DNA of 64,000 nucleotides. Source: Harmonia axyridis (taxonomy: Eukaryota; Arthropoda; Insecta; Coleoptera; Coccinellidae). The stretch covers positions 13,144,001-13,208,000 of the forward strand of contig NC_059507.1 of the NCBI RefSeq assembly GCF_914767665.1, in the 5' to 3' direction. Shown here in pieces: positions 1-10,255 of the stretch; within the stretch, counting starts at the first letter, position 1, and each line of letters opens with the position of its first letter. Both the position numbers and the translations under genes were made by a program. Under the pieces are notes generated by a model. That model worked only from the letters and a program-made list of their open reading frames with translations, was not told the origin of the DNA and ran no database searches.

Positions 1-2853
1 CACCTCGAAACGAGGAAATAAATATTTTTTGTCACGCCAATATAACAACCCGGCCCTCACGCTACAACGGTCCTTACTGCTGAATAGTCCGGAATCACAC
101 TTTAGTACGCTTTCCACGGCTCGCACAAAAGAAAAACCTGGGAGGTAATTGAAAATCCCAACATATTTGTTGGGCTCCAGCCGAATTACAAAAAAAAAAT
201 CTAGAAGCTGCAACCGCACCAATTCTCTCTCATCTCCGTGATCAGTTTAAAGTGTTCGTCGCCGCCAGAGGGGGTGGTTGGTGGTGGTGCCAACAGCGGG
301 TAGCTCTCGTCGAATTCTGCACGCTCAATAATGTGCGAACTAAAGCGGGGGTGGGGATCAGACCGTTGTTCTGGTTGCAAGGCTCGTTTAGTCCGTTTGG
401 CAGCCCCTCTCCCAGGGGGTTGTTTTGGGGGTCAAACATCTGTAACTGATCGTTCCACTACACACACTGGGCGCGGAATATAATTTGCTACGCTGGGAGA
501 CGTAAGCTCAGAGTGGCTGAGTTCGGAAATTTGGGTTTGTGTTCCGGGTATGCCGAAAGAACAACAAATTGTTTCAATCGACACGTTATTTAATTGATTA
601 CAAGAATATTTTTCTACATCCATGCTGTAATAATACACTTTCATGCACATAATCCGTTTTAAACCAATAGAAACCCATAATTTTGTTAATGTAATTTAGA
701 ATTAAGATTTGATTGAATATGACGCATTGAAGAAGATTTGATTGATGAAAATTCCAAAATTTGAGTGACAGCAGTTCCATAATAAGTAGTACAATAGACT
801 ATTAATAGATAAACTAAGGTAGCTAGAAGAAAGAAATTTACGATCGACGATTGGGGCGAGAACATGGGAAGAGAAATATCAAGTTAGATTTTTGCGGATG
901 AGAAAAATGAATTCGAGAGTTGAAGTCAAATGCCAATAGTTATTTAAACCCTTGAGAACATGCAGAAGCAGATTCAAACATATAATTAGAAGCTGAAGAA
1001 TATAAATAAGAACTAATATTCAGAAGAAACGGGGAAAATACAGAATCAATAGTATAAGGAATAAAAAACGAAAAGGACGATCAAGAATTCCAAGGATAAA
1101 TAAGTTTGTTGTTCTGTTAAAATATATAGTTTTGAATTTTAAAATTTTCAATTTTTTACTAAAATCCACCCCAATCTTGAAAATTCAAAAGAAGTAATAA
1201 ATAATTGACATGGAAAGATAGATTGATTGAAATCATATCAATTGGCGCCCCACGTGGGGCACCAGCTTGTCAATTATTTGAAATAAATCAACCTTAACGA
1301 GTCAGATCGATGTTAATTTCAAACCTTCTCCTTTTATATCCCAATTTGTGGCATAAATATCAAATTGTGCAATGGAAAAACAACAACTCACGATATTCAA
1401 GAGCATGAAAGTCGTTGAAACATTAATTATATCTATTGGCAAAACCGTAATCCTAAGTCTTTCTTTGAACGCCTGATGATCAAGTGTTGCATCCGAAACC
1501 AAAACCGACGAATGGCCGAAAGGGAGAATTACAGGTGCTCCCCCTAAATGCGAAACAATTTCAGAATGTGTACAAATCTCCCTTCTTCCTAAGCGGCCAC
1601 CCATAGAGGTAAGATTATAGCCCTTTTCAACAGCATCCCTCTCGAAGCCGTCAACGTAATCGATCTGTCTGCCTTATTATGACAACACAAAAAAATTCCT
1701 ATGAAGTTAAGTTTATCCCTAGTAAGAAAAGCTACCGAAAACAACTGCCGTATTCAAAATTCATATTATTAGTATTCTGATGAAAAGAATACAAGACCCT
1801 GGAATAGACACTTGATGATATTTAGCTTTGTGTTATACCGCAATCGATTTGCCTCTAGGAGAAGGTACTTATTTTTGGGTAATCTAAGCTCCATGATCCC
1901 GAAGAAGGTAAACTATTAGATCATTTGTTGTATTTACGAAAAATAAGAAGGTTTTTGTATACCGTTAATGGGGAGCCAGCTTGTTGAATGCTAATTACCT
2001 ACTATAGGAATCCCAAGCCTACCACAAAGATGTATAGACTAACCGAAGTCACTTGACCAAAGTAAAAAAAACTCTAATTTATCTGTTCCTTTGAGATTTA
2101 GCCGCACGTGTAGTAAAATAACGAAAAGAATTGAAAATGAGTGAAACGAGGTAAAATAACAATAGCCTACAGAATTACATTTGATATATTCTTGTGCGTT
2201 TCTGGTAAGTTTTCGAGAAATGATTTTTTTTAGTTTGGTTCCCCTATGTTTTTGCTTCGAAGTTAATGTATTACATTCGTATGTCTATTATCTTGACCAA
2301 CTTCAGAAGACTTCTGCTAACTTTGTAATGCCTTAAAAAACCAACAATTTTTAGACATTCTCCAGTTTTTGGCTTATAACTTCTCAATAGTTTTCGTACA
2401 ATCGAAGAAGACAAAATTTGATATAATTTGAGTGTAACTGCAGTACCATAGGTCAAATAAGCGTGGAGATACTGCTAATTGTCAATTTTTTTTTTGATTT
2501 GGGAATTATAGCTTTAGTTTTCAAATTATCACGAAAAACTAAGGTAATCGGATATCTCAAGAAATGGACTTTACAACAAATGGACATTGTTTCAATTTGA
2601 CACATTCATCTTAAAAATGTGATGGAAACAAATAACTTTCATGAATGATTTATGTTATAAGAATATCCACAGTTAGCAGACAAAAAAGGAAATGCATGTT
2701 AAAACAACCAAGAGGCATGACAACTATTGGATCTTGCCTCTTGTTTCAAATAATTATCCATTTTGCAAAGTGCAATGGTGCATAGATTTTATATCTGGCA
2801 ATTTTCCATGTAAGAAGAAAAGAACAGTAACACAAAAAATTAAAGTAACTTAC
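1..2853. other. toy intron 8 (part); GC-rich start and possible LTR trace
   Basis: Non-coding DNA downstream of toy exon 8. The first 600 bases are distinctly GC-richer than the rest, without splice-bounded or recognisable coding signal. From about 780 to 1240 the sequence is purine-rich with a TATAAATAAG box and ends at a primer-binding-site-like motif. From 1300 to 2850 nothing stands out. I looked here for the missing toy exon ending YWPRLQ and did not find it. Confidence 0.5.
1243..1260 (+). other. LTR-retroelement primer-binding-site-like motif
   Basis: The 18 bases TGGCGCCCCACGTGGGGC look like a retroelement primer-binding site: TGGCGCC matches the 3' end of common primer tRNAs plus CCA. 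It follows an AT-rich stretch with a TATAAATAAG box at about 1000. If real, the stretch from about 780 to 1240 would be a decayed LTR. No second LTR, gag or pol is visible. The core GGGGC/GCCCC pairing also makes it a short hairpin, so a coincidence is possible. Confidence 0.3.
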
Positions 2854-3062
2854 CAGTTCCTGTTGAAACAGGTACAGATGTGGGAGTACTTCCTGGAGGA
2901 TAGCTCGCGTGACTTGGGGGTTGAGCATGTGCAACTGCTGGATTACAAGATCTCGAGTTGTAAGATGAGCTTAAGGTATGCAAGGGATCGTGGAACATGT
3001 AAGGGTATCCCGTCGGGTCTCTTTGTTGTAGACAGCTACTAGTAAGTCCAGAAGACATTGAA
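2854..3062 (-). CDS. toy: toy exon 8: Pro/Ser-rich C-terminal tail
   Basis: Encodes residues 352-421 of the visible product. It contains SSMSSGLTSSCLQQRD, YPYMFHDPLHTLSSSY, SCNPAVAHAQPP and STPTSVPVSTGTG. CLQQRD, YPYMFHDPL and ACNPA-AHxQPP are conserved in order in toy, so orthology is secure. The acceptor is CTTCTGTTTCAG and the donor ACTG/GTAAGT (phase 1). Pax6 proteins end in YWPRLQ on a following exon. No block with that ending was found between here and position 1, so the last exon is probably outside the window. If the donor is not used, the frame closes a few codons later (K-L-L-stop). Confidence 0.94.
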
Positions 3063-3134
3063 CTGAAACAGAAGAGAATCAAATAAAAATTTGGAAAAAA
3101 ATTGAATCCAATGTGTGGAGATTTTATGTTGTGT

Positions 3135-3951
3135 TAGGGATTCGTCAAGCCAAGTAGCTTGGAATTTTAACCAACTACTTGACTTTAAAATCAAGCTCGT
3201 TAAAAATTACATACTTGAGCTTGACTTGACTTGATTTTAGATATTTATTGCTTGACTTGATATCAAGCTACTTGATATTACTTGAGCTGATATACACGCG
3301 TCGCAAGGCATATATTTCTGCAATCTCGTGCGCGCTTAGACTAAATAAGGGGATTCCTCGAGCGCCGTGAGACTGAAGCATTTGCCAGTGTGACTTTATT
3401 ATTAGTTTTCTCACAAATCTATGAAAGCTATTGGTAGATTTTGGTAGTTTCAGAAATATCATTCCAAACTTGGCCAAGGATTTTTTATCAACGCCAGCAT
3501 CTTCAGCTCCTGTTGAAAGACAATTTTCCAGAGCTGCTGTTACAGTTACAAAAACCCGCAATAGGTTAGGCGACAAATCCTGGATGGAAAATTATGAAAT
3601 CAAACGAAACTTGAAGATTTCTCAATATTAAAAAACTTTATTTTTTTATTATTTTTTATTTTGTTATGATTTATATTGATTTATGTTTCTATTTCAAAAA
3701 AGTTGATATTTTCGGTTCTTTTATAAAATTAGTTCAATAAATAAAAGTGCTTTTTTCCAGATTCTTTCTCATTTCATCATTTTTTGATTGATGACACTAC
3801 ACAATGAAACTGCTTTAAATCAAGTAGCTTGATATTATTGAAGTACTTGATAAATAAATACTTGACTCGATTTGAGCTTAACTTGAAAACAAGTCAAGAT
3901 CAAGCCAAGTAGCTTAAAAAGTTGAAAACCAAGCCAAGTCATGAATCCCTA
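3135..3951 (+). mobile_element. non-autonomous hAT element with 8-bp target duplication
   Basis: Terminal inverted repeats TAGGGATTC...GAATCCCTA are flanked on both sides by the identical octamer TGTTGTGT (3127-3134 and 3952-3959), the 8-bp duplication typical of hAT transposons. Both subterminal regions are filled with short variants of CAAGTAGCTTG and ACTTGAC in both orientations, which are probable transposase binding sites. The centre (3431-3631) keeps a remnant of the hAT C-terminal dimerisation domain on the plus strand. The 817-bp element is therefore a deletion derivative of an autonomous hAT rather than a random MITE. It lies in toy intron 7. Confidence 0.85.
3431..3631 (+). pseudogene. 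hAT transposase C-terminal domain fragment
   Basis: The translation contains LAKDFLSTPASSAPVERQFS, RAAVTVTKTRNRLGDKS and WMENYEIK. This is the hAT C-terminal dimerisation domain, whose hallmark is the A-S-S-A-P-V-E-R-x-F-S motif followed by T.TRNRL. A related copy at 63 kb keeps eight extra residues (IRCLMFLR) before SWMENYE, so this copy has a 24-bp in-frame deletion in the conserved LMFLRSW helix. Nothing of the DDE catalytic core or BED finger remains. It lies wholly inside the element at 3135-3951. Confidence 0.85.
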
Positions 3952-3959
3952 TGTTGTGT

Positions 3960-4900
3960 GTTTCTAAACATTAATTTCGGTCAATAAATCACTCCACAGG
4001 GTTCTCTGAAATAATACCTCACTTTTCACTAACTTCAACATATACATATAACAAAAAAAGAAGTAAATGAGGGTCAAGCTTCAAATAAAAAAAGTACTAA
4101 AATTGTCCAAAGGGTTCAATACATTATTATCTACAAACTTCTACGGTCCTCTAATTTTGCCGGTGTGTAAATGTCTTGGGAAAAGCTCTGGACCAATCTT
4201 TCATTCGATTTTTGTATTCTTTACATTCCAAAACATCAACTGCGAAAATTTCAGGGGATGTCAAAAAACATTTCATCAACCAAAAAAATTATAATTAACC
4301 GATTGCGATCTCTCACACCCTGTGGGAAAACGCAGTCCCAATAAATAATAAATGCATTATGTCATCATCCAACCCCTACCCAGAGCCGGGGTCAAGCACA
4401 ACGTCGGCATCCGACAGTCCGCCCTTGATTGACGTAAAGAAAGACCTCTGTCAGTCTGTCATGTCACACGTCCTCGGACCCCGGCTTGGATTAGCCCGTC
4501 AAATCGAGTAGCCCGAGCTGCAGGGGGCTTAAGGCGTCTTGAGAAGATGGAAAACCGTGGCCAGCTACCGGGATTGTCAGGGATTCCTCCGGTTTTGAAC
4601 GGACAAGTCTGACAGCCAGACATGCATACCGATGAGGTGTCGTGATGGCTTGTATGAAAAAACGTTTCCGAAAGATATCATTTGAATATCTCTCATATAT
4701 CGGAATTAACCGCTTACTTTATTAGGTGGAGAGAATTGTTGATAGTCATTAAGGAATGGAATGTTTTCTGTTTTTCTAGACAACTTGGGAAGAAGAAGAA
4801 ATTCCGGTGATTTGAAGCCATCATAAAAGGTGACTCTATTGGTGTGTTGAGATTTAAAAGTTGAAATTAAATGCAGCTTAGTCATAGTTTTCATGTGAAA
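3960..4900. other. toy intron 7 between repeats; GC-rich island
   Basis: No gene seen. Bases 4310-4650 form a GC-rich, apparently unique island (for example GAGCCGGGGTCAAGCACAAC and the run of CCC/GGG words that follows) in otherwise AT-rich intron. Such islands inside developmental regulator introns are often conserved enhancers. That is inference only. Confidence 0.3.
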
Positions 4901-5465
4901 GACATAGATAGAGGGAGTATACGCAATTTTTAAATGTCCCCAACATGGTTGGATTACGTTGTCGGATTGTGATATATTTTCAAATCCACAATTTCACTAT
5001 ATCGTTATAAATGTATATTATATTGAATGAAATATATTCATTTGAGTGATTCCCGATTGAATATTCAAATTTGAATATTTAGAATTCGATATTTTTCCTA
5101 ATTGTCGAATTTATAATGAGCAGAATATTTACTATTTTCTGTATCTACCTGCTGAAATCCAAGGTTTGGCAAGTTTTGATCTCCTAGTGTCATCGGTTGT
5201 TTCACATCGTTTGGCGCGCTTGAAATTTGTTTTCTAAATTTCTGATATATTTAGGTATTTATTTCATTATATTTTGAGTTAATATGAAACGTTGATTCAC
5301 TATGAGACATAAGAAGTACGTTCTTTTTGGAGAAACTCGCGAATTAAGTGAAATATAGTATCACTGATATGTTTTAATTTCCGCGCGCTTCATGTCAAAT
5401 TTGATAGTTCATATTGGCGACAAAATTTGCTCATTGAAAATGACATATGCTCCCTCTACCTATGA
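4901..5465 (+). mobile_element. MITE family A, copy 1
   Basis: Starts GACATAGATAGAGGGAGTAT and ends in the inverted form near CTCCCTCTACCTATG. The interior carries the family landmarks TGTCCCCAACATGG, AGTGATTCCCGAT, CTCCTAGTGTCATCGG, TTCCGCGCGCTTCATGTC and GACAAAATTTGCT, in the same order as the copy at 14.9 kb. Four other copies occur in this window. No coding capacity is evident. The outer part of the left inverted repeat (GAGTAATAAA) has decayed. Confidence 0.75.
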
Positions 5466-5479
5466 GACCAACTGACTAT

Positions 5480-5960
5480 AATAGGCTAAATGAAACAAGG
5501 CCTTGTTGAAACAATAATTCCTCTGAAGGGTTTTTAATAGCAAATGAGATGAAATAATCGTTATCATTGCCAAATATTGGCCTATGGGCTATGGTTACGG
5601 TGGCATGCCTCTTCTTGAACATCCCCAAATAATTAAGTTCCAGTAATGACACACCCAACAGTAACATTTTTTGGGTGCAATGGTTTCTTCACATTACTGA
5701 CTTCTTAGCTTCGAATCCTGTAGTTTTGTTTCTCAACAAAGCAAAAATGAGGCTTATCGCTGAACTTGACAGTAAGATGCAAAGAAGGATTTTGAATCAA
5801 TTGTCAATGCTGTAAGCTGCTTGATTTGGCGACAACAGTGATTATTGGTTTTTCGTTCATGAACCTTTTAAATTATATGTTGCTGCAAAGTGCAAACCTA
5901 AATCCTTCTTTTGAATCTATACTTCACGAGGAATTACTGAACATTACGTATTACACAAAA
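5480..5960 (-). pseudogene. degenerate Tc1/mariner-type (DDE) transposase fragment
   Basis: On the minus strand, in shifting frames, it reads FSDKPHFCFVEKQNYRIRS (compare FSDEAHFWLNGYVNKQNYRIW in the family), then KPLHPKNVTVGC, then QEEACH, matching QDGATCH. These are the region around the first and second catalytic Asp of IS630-Tc1-mariner transposases from the insect group whose proteins start MNRLTPEQR, the same group as the element entering at 63.8 kb. There are multiple stops and frame changes and the family's second Asp (QDGATCH) is lost. It abuts MITE copy 1. The call depends on motif order and not on an alignment. Confidence 0.5.
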
Positions 5961-5965
5961 ATTCA

Positions 5966-6535
5966 GATATTTCGATAACTTTGTCTGACAGCTTCAATGG
6001 TAGATTGTCTAACAGAAACAAAGTCTACCCATATAATACTCGTATATATTATTTCATAATATGAGGCTTCATGGAGGCTATAGAGATCTGGTGTGGACAT
6101 CAACACTTAAGAACTTCACTAATTTCTTTTGGTGTTGAATTTTTGTTGTTTTGTTTTTTGGTAATCTGATCTACTATATTGTCGAGTACTACCAATATTG
6201 CATTTCCAGATCTAGCGACTCATCCTTCATTTGAGATGAGAAATCGAAAGTTAGTTCAAAAAGTTCATCATATGTGATTTTTTTTGGAAAGTGAAGGCTT
6301 TATTTCACAAAATACCAAATGGCAAAAACTAATATGAATGCCCAAAAAAAATGTCGACAAAAATTCTATTCGAGAAAGACTTTTGAAGGATAAAAATCAA
6401 CATAAAAAATTGTAAAAATAAACTGAGAATTGACAAACTATAAAACTGTAAAATCATGATTATGAAAACAATAAACATTCTTTCGAAATCAAATTGTATG
6501 CTATTATTTTATATATTTCTTAACATTTTTCTTAC
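5966..6535. other. toy intron 7, remainder
   Basis: AT-rich, no coding signal, no repeat recognised. It runs up to the exon 7 donor. Confidence 0.4.
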
Positions 6536-6720
6536 CTGTAAGTGTCAGCCATTGTTGCGATTGGTTGTGGTATCGATGAATACATCGAATTAAACCCAGA
6601 ATTGATGGGAAGTCTTCCTGAAGAAGGAGTCGTAATCGCTCCCACGTGCTCAGGAGCTCTTCTCTGATTTCGTAATTTCTCTTCCCTACGCCATTTCGCT
6701 CTTCTGTTGCTAAACCATAC
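6536..6720 (-). CDS. toy: toy exon 7: homeodomain recognition helix and C-terminal tail
   Basis: Encodes residues 291-351. It begins VWFSNRRAKWRREEKLRNQR, the recognition helix. Ser in the WFSNRR motif is homeodomain position 50, the residue diagnostic of Pax-class homeodomains. The tail then runs APEHVGAITTPSSGRLPINS and GFNSMYSSIPQPIATMADTY. The latter is nearly identical to the toy tail and lies in the transactivating region of Pax6 proteins. The region between the homeodomain and LPINSGFN is far shorter than in Drosophila toy. The acceptor is CTAATTTCAG/GTA and the donor ACAG/GTAAGA (phase 2). Confidence 0.96.
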
Positions 6721-7560
6721 CTGAAATTAGGAAAGGGCGAAATGAGCGAGATTCGAAGCTTTAGAGCCGTTTGAAATTATTACAAATATGTGATTGAATA
6801 ACGTCGAGTCTTCTGATGATCTTTTCAGGAGCAATTGGTCAAAAAATTTAATTATGTATTTTACTAGGATTAACATTTTGAATGAAAGTTTGTTGGTTGA
6901 ATACATCTCGAGGAACATGAATAATACAAAAAATTAATTAGGTACAGGTACCTACATCAACTTTTGGAATGATGTCAAAGACAAAAATTGAACGTGAAAT
7001 GCCTAGTTTACATAAATTATAACATCACACTTCATTAATATTAATGTCTCCTGAGAATTACATATGAAACATGTTATTTTTATTAATAAGCGAACAAAGC
7101 CTATCTTAGGTTTGTCTAGTCTATGCGTATTCATTTCATTCTTGATAAAAAATTTTAGGGTTATTTTCTATTTATTTTCATCCATTTTGCTCTATAAGAA
7201 TTCGAATGAATGCATTATAATTAATCTTACAGTGACAATGAATCTCTTAGTTTGTTTTGTAAGCATTAAAAGGATTGATTTGACAGTCTGACAACGACAT
7301 TTCTTTTCGATAGATGACGTCAAAAATGATCTATACTGAGATGATTTATTTTGGTCGCTTTCGTTAGAGCGTTATTCTTTGTTATCATTTACTTGGGTAA
7401 CTGTAAACGTATTGGTAATCACGAAGTTTTCACAGCAGGAAAGACACAGCTTGACTTTTTGGACGGCAGGTATCGCATTGACAGATGTAGTATCAATACA
7501 CCTTGCTATCATTTAGTTGCCATCGTTTATTGGTTTATGAGATAGCGATGCATTCTATAC
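6721..7560. other. toy intron 6, first part
   Basis: AT-rich intron with no splice-bounded open frame and no recognised repeat. Plus-strand open stretches at 7064-7291 and 7351-7545 look random: they have no acceptor/donor pair and a composition dominated by F, I and K. Confidence 0.4.
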
Positions 7561-7562
7561 AG

Positions 7563-8890
7563 GATGTGCCTGAATAGGAGGTTCAAAGGAAAATGATAGA
7601 TTCCTTGGATAATTTCAAGAAAAAAAAGTTCTATATACATGGGCCTGCAAACACTCTGTTTTCGAGATTCAGGGTGCTTTTTGTAATTATATAACTGTTT
7701 ATCGAATCTTCATCAATCTTCGCTATAGATTGAGTAAAAAAGTACCAAAACTATTAGTCAATTCATTCATCACAGCTTACTAACTGGATTTCTATAATGA
7801 TTTGGATTTTCCTGAGGATTCCTACAGAATTGTTTGAAATGTTTTTCACGGAATTGGTAGTAGACACGACAAAACTACCGTACTAGACCAATGTTTCTCT
7901 TTACATTTTTCTAAAATACCAGTGGTCCACCAAAAAAGTTCTAGAGGAAAGAAGCAGGCACTGTTCCAGGAATAAAGTCACTCTGTAGATTCGAAATGAT
8001 CACATGATGAAATCTTCAAATTGGAATATCTATGCCTAATTTGAATTAAATATCTGGCTTTATCAAAATCATCGACAATTCGAGCGGACTATCGAAAATA
8101 AATTTAGGGAAGCACATAAGAATTCCTAGACTCGTATAAAAAAAAAATCAAAACACATGAAGTGAAATGAAAATAAATAAATGTATTTGATACATATAAT
8201 GATAAGATATTTATAGATAAGATAATATGCATTAATTATTTGAGAAAAATGAAGAGGAAACCAAGAAGAAAATTAGGACGAAGGATAATTTCGTGTTAGA
8301 GAAATCTAAGAGAAAGATACAATAGTCTACTTGACCAATTCCTCAAACTAGGAGAAAAGTGAATATTTGTAAAAATATTTCTCTGAAACAATGAGGCAAG
8401 CAATAACGTGAAGTCAGGAGCTCCTAATCTCTTGTACAGGGTATCCCAAATGCTCACTGAAAGCATCTCGAGAATTATAAGAATTAGAGAAAAAATCTTG
8501 AAGGATTCTGATCTCTTCTTTCGAAATAATTAAATATCATAAATATCCTTGCATCGTTCTCGAGTCAGGGGAGGTCGTTTCTGGAGAATTACTTTCAAAT
8601 AGTACATATCTTAGTTTCTGTTCGAAATATTCGAAACATATTATAACCCTCAACATTAGCATGTCATATGGTGAAAACTTGGAATTGGAATGTCTACGCC
8701 CACTTTCAGTTGAATATCTTGTGAAAGGAAGGTGCTACGAGAAAAATCTTAGACCAACTTTAACACCCTGTATCTCGAAAACAAAGCGTTTGCGGGCCCA
8801 TATTTATTGATTTTTTTTTTTGAAATGATCCGAAGAATCTGGTATTTTCGTTTGTACCTCGGATTATAATCCGGGTATACTGGTCTATCG
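7563..8890. mobile_element. long-terminal-inverted-repeat element, family B, copy 1
   Basis: The left end (7563-7690) and right end (8745-8890) are inverted versions of each other around the landmark AAAAAGTTCTATA..CATGGGCCTGCAAAC..CTGTTTTCGAGAT..CAGGGTG. A second, shorter copy lies at 62285-62850 and a single end at 30106-30250. Copies 1 and 2 also share 300-400 bp of interior after the left end (CACAGCTTACTAACTGGAT is common to both). No protein signal was found, so it is a non-autonomous element. Exact ends are not certain because the outermost bases differ between copies. Confidence 0.6.
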
Positions 8891-9960
8891 CTACTCACCT
8901 CCAAAGGCAGCATATTACCCTGTGGTTTGGCCGAAATAGAAAGTTGTAATAAATGCGAATATAAACAAGTATCTTCAATGAAACATCTTGAATTTCTCAA
9001 GTAAGTCAATTTGTAGACCGCAAGACGAAATCATGAGCAAGTAAATTTTCAACCACGTGCAGACCCCATTCCCAAAAGATGCCAAAGGACGGCGTATCGA
9101 GCCTCTTCGTCGATTAAAAAACACCCACGTCTTGGGTACGACTCCAATCAACTGACGTTCCCGAATTTCCTTCCATTTTTCATCCTGTATCGTACATCAC
9201 AACAAGAAATAATCGAAAAAAGTAATATCCAACGGAGCTGAAGCCGAAACGGCAGCTAGGGGCATTTATATGTCTCTTCCCTGATGAAAAATTACTGCTC
9301 CTTCTCTTCGTCTCCCCATTCTACCTCTCTTGTACTTTTATTTATGTTGTGGGGCTATGACGTAGCCAATATTGCGTGAGTCGGGCGGCGATTTAGGCAT
9401 GCTCGGCTTGAGCTGAACCGAACAATTTTCTGTTTGGTTTTGCCCGATTTTTATAGGACAATTTCCTTTCTCCCGGCACTGAATTATTCTTATGCTGAAG
9501 CGTATGGGCCTTTCAGCCGATTGAATTGATAATTTAGACCTTTGGGGACTGTTTCGAGCAAAAAACTGATAAGCTGCTTTTGATCGATGTTCCCCATAGT
9601 TCCTATATTTTTGCGCGTTTGTTCCAGCGGAATGTTATTTTGCCTAAATGTCCCCAATTATCTAGTTTGAAGCCAGTCAAGAGTAGTCTAAAATTCAACT
9701 ATGTCCGTCAGTTCGGCCAACGTGTAGAGGATAACTCTATCAGAATGTAGTAGAAAATATTCAGGGAGCTTTAGGAACAATCTGTATCTAGTAAAAAACT
9801 AATAAGCTGCTTCCTTTTCTCATCGCCAGAATGGACTAGTTTAGTGATGTTGATAATACTATATTTGACACGATAGAATTAAAATATAGAGCAAAACTGA
9901 TAAATCAGTGAAAAAATTTCGAAAATCCATCAATAAATGACTGAGAAATAGATTATTTAA
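8891..9960. other. toy intron 6; AT-rich to GC-mixed non-coding DNA
   Basis: No gene seen. A phrase near 9702 (TATGTCCGTCAGTTCGGCCAACG, first 20 bases diagnostic) recurs near 10817 with GATAACTCT following, so both flanks of the element at 9.96-10.6 kb share a dispersed repeat. The stretch 9060-9420 is comparatively GC-rich and unique. Confidence 0.35.
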
Positions 9961-10127
9961 ATTTACGTATTTTAGCGCGGAACGTCTTTGGTCTGTGACG
10001 TCACGGCTCTTGCCTGTGATCGCTACACCATAAATTACGTTTAAATACTTAGCCGCGCCAAGGCTCTCGCGCCGTTTGTAGTTGTACAGTGTAGTTTTAA
10101 CTCGAGTTTTGTTTTTATGTCACCATA

Positions 10128-10255
10128 ATGGAAGAAGGCTTCGTGAAAGGACAAAGTGACAATTTGCCAAGAATAGATACATTCGCAGTGATGGAGTTTT
10201 TTTCTTCAAATCCATCTTATGTCAGTGCAGAAATAAAAAGAGTTAAACTTTTCAA
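10128..10255 (+). pseudogene. first-exon fragment resembling a YqaJ-recombinase-type repeat protein
   Basis: An ATG-initiated open block MEEGFVKGQSDNLPRIDTF, AVMEFFSSNPSYVSAEIKRV, KLFK ends at a donor-like AA/GTAAGT. The SDNLPR-DxF-V-EFF--N--Y-SAE pattern is, from memory, the N terminus of a family of repetitive insect proteins with a SWIM zinc finger and YqaJ viral-recombinase domain. Only this first exon is present: no downstream exon with the SWIM or YqaJ part was found on the plus strand. The block is flanked by TGACGTCAC motifs at about 9998 and 10546, suggesting a deleted mobile unit. The family assignment needs a search. Confidence 0.4.

Noticed and set aside
432..530. Possible last toy exon (minus strand, ...ANYIPRPV...)
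   Set aside because: Superficially like NYWPRLQ, but it lacks W and the LQ-stop, reads on for more than a dozen residues, and the acceptor (CCGAACTCAG) is poor. In the phase required by exon 8 it gives a short unrelated tail.
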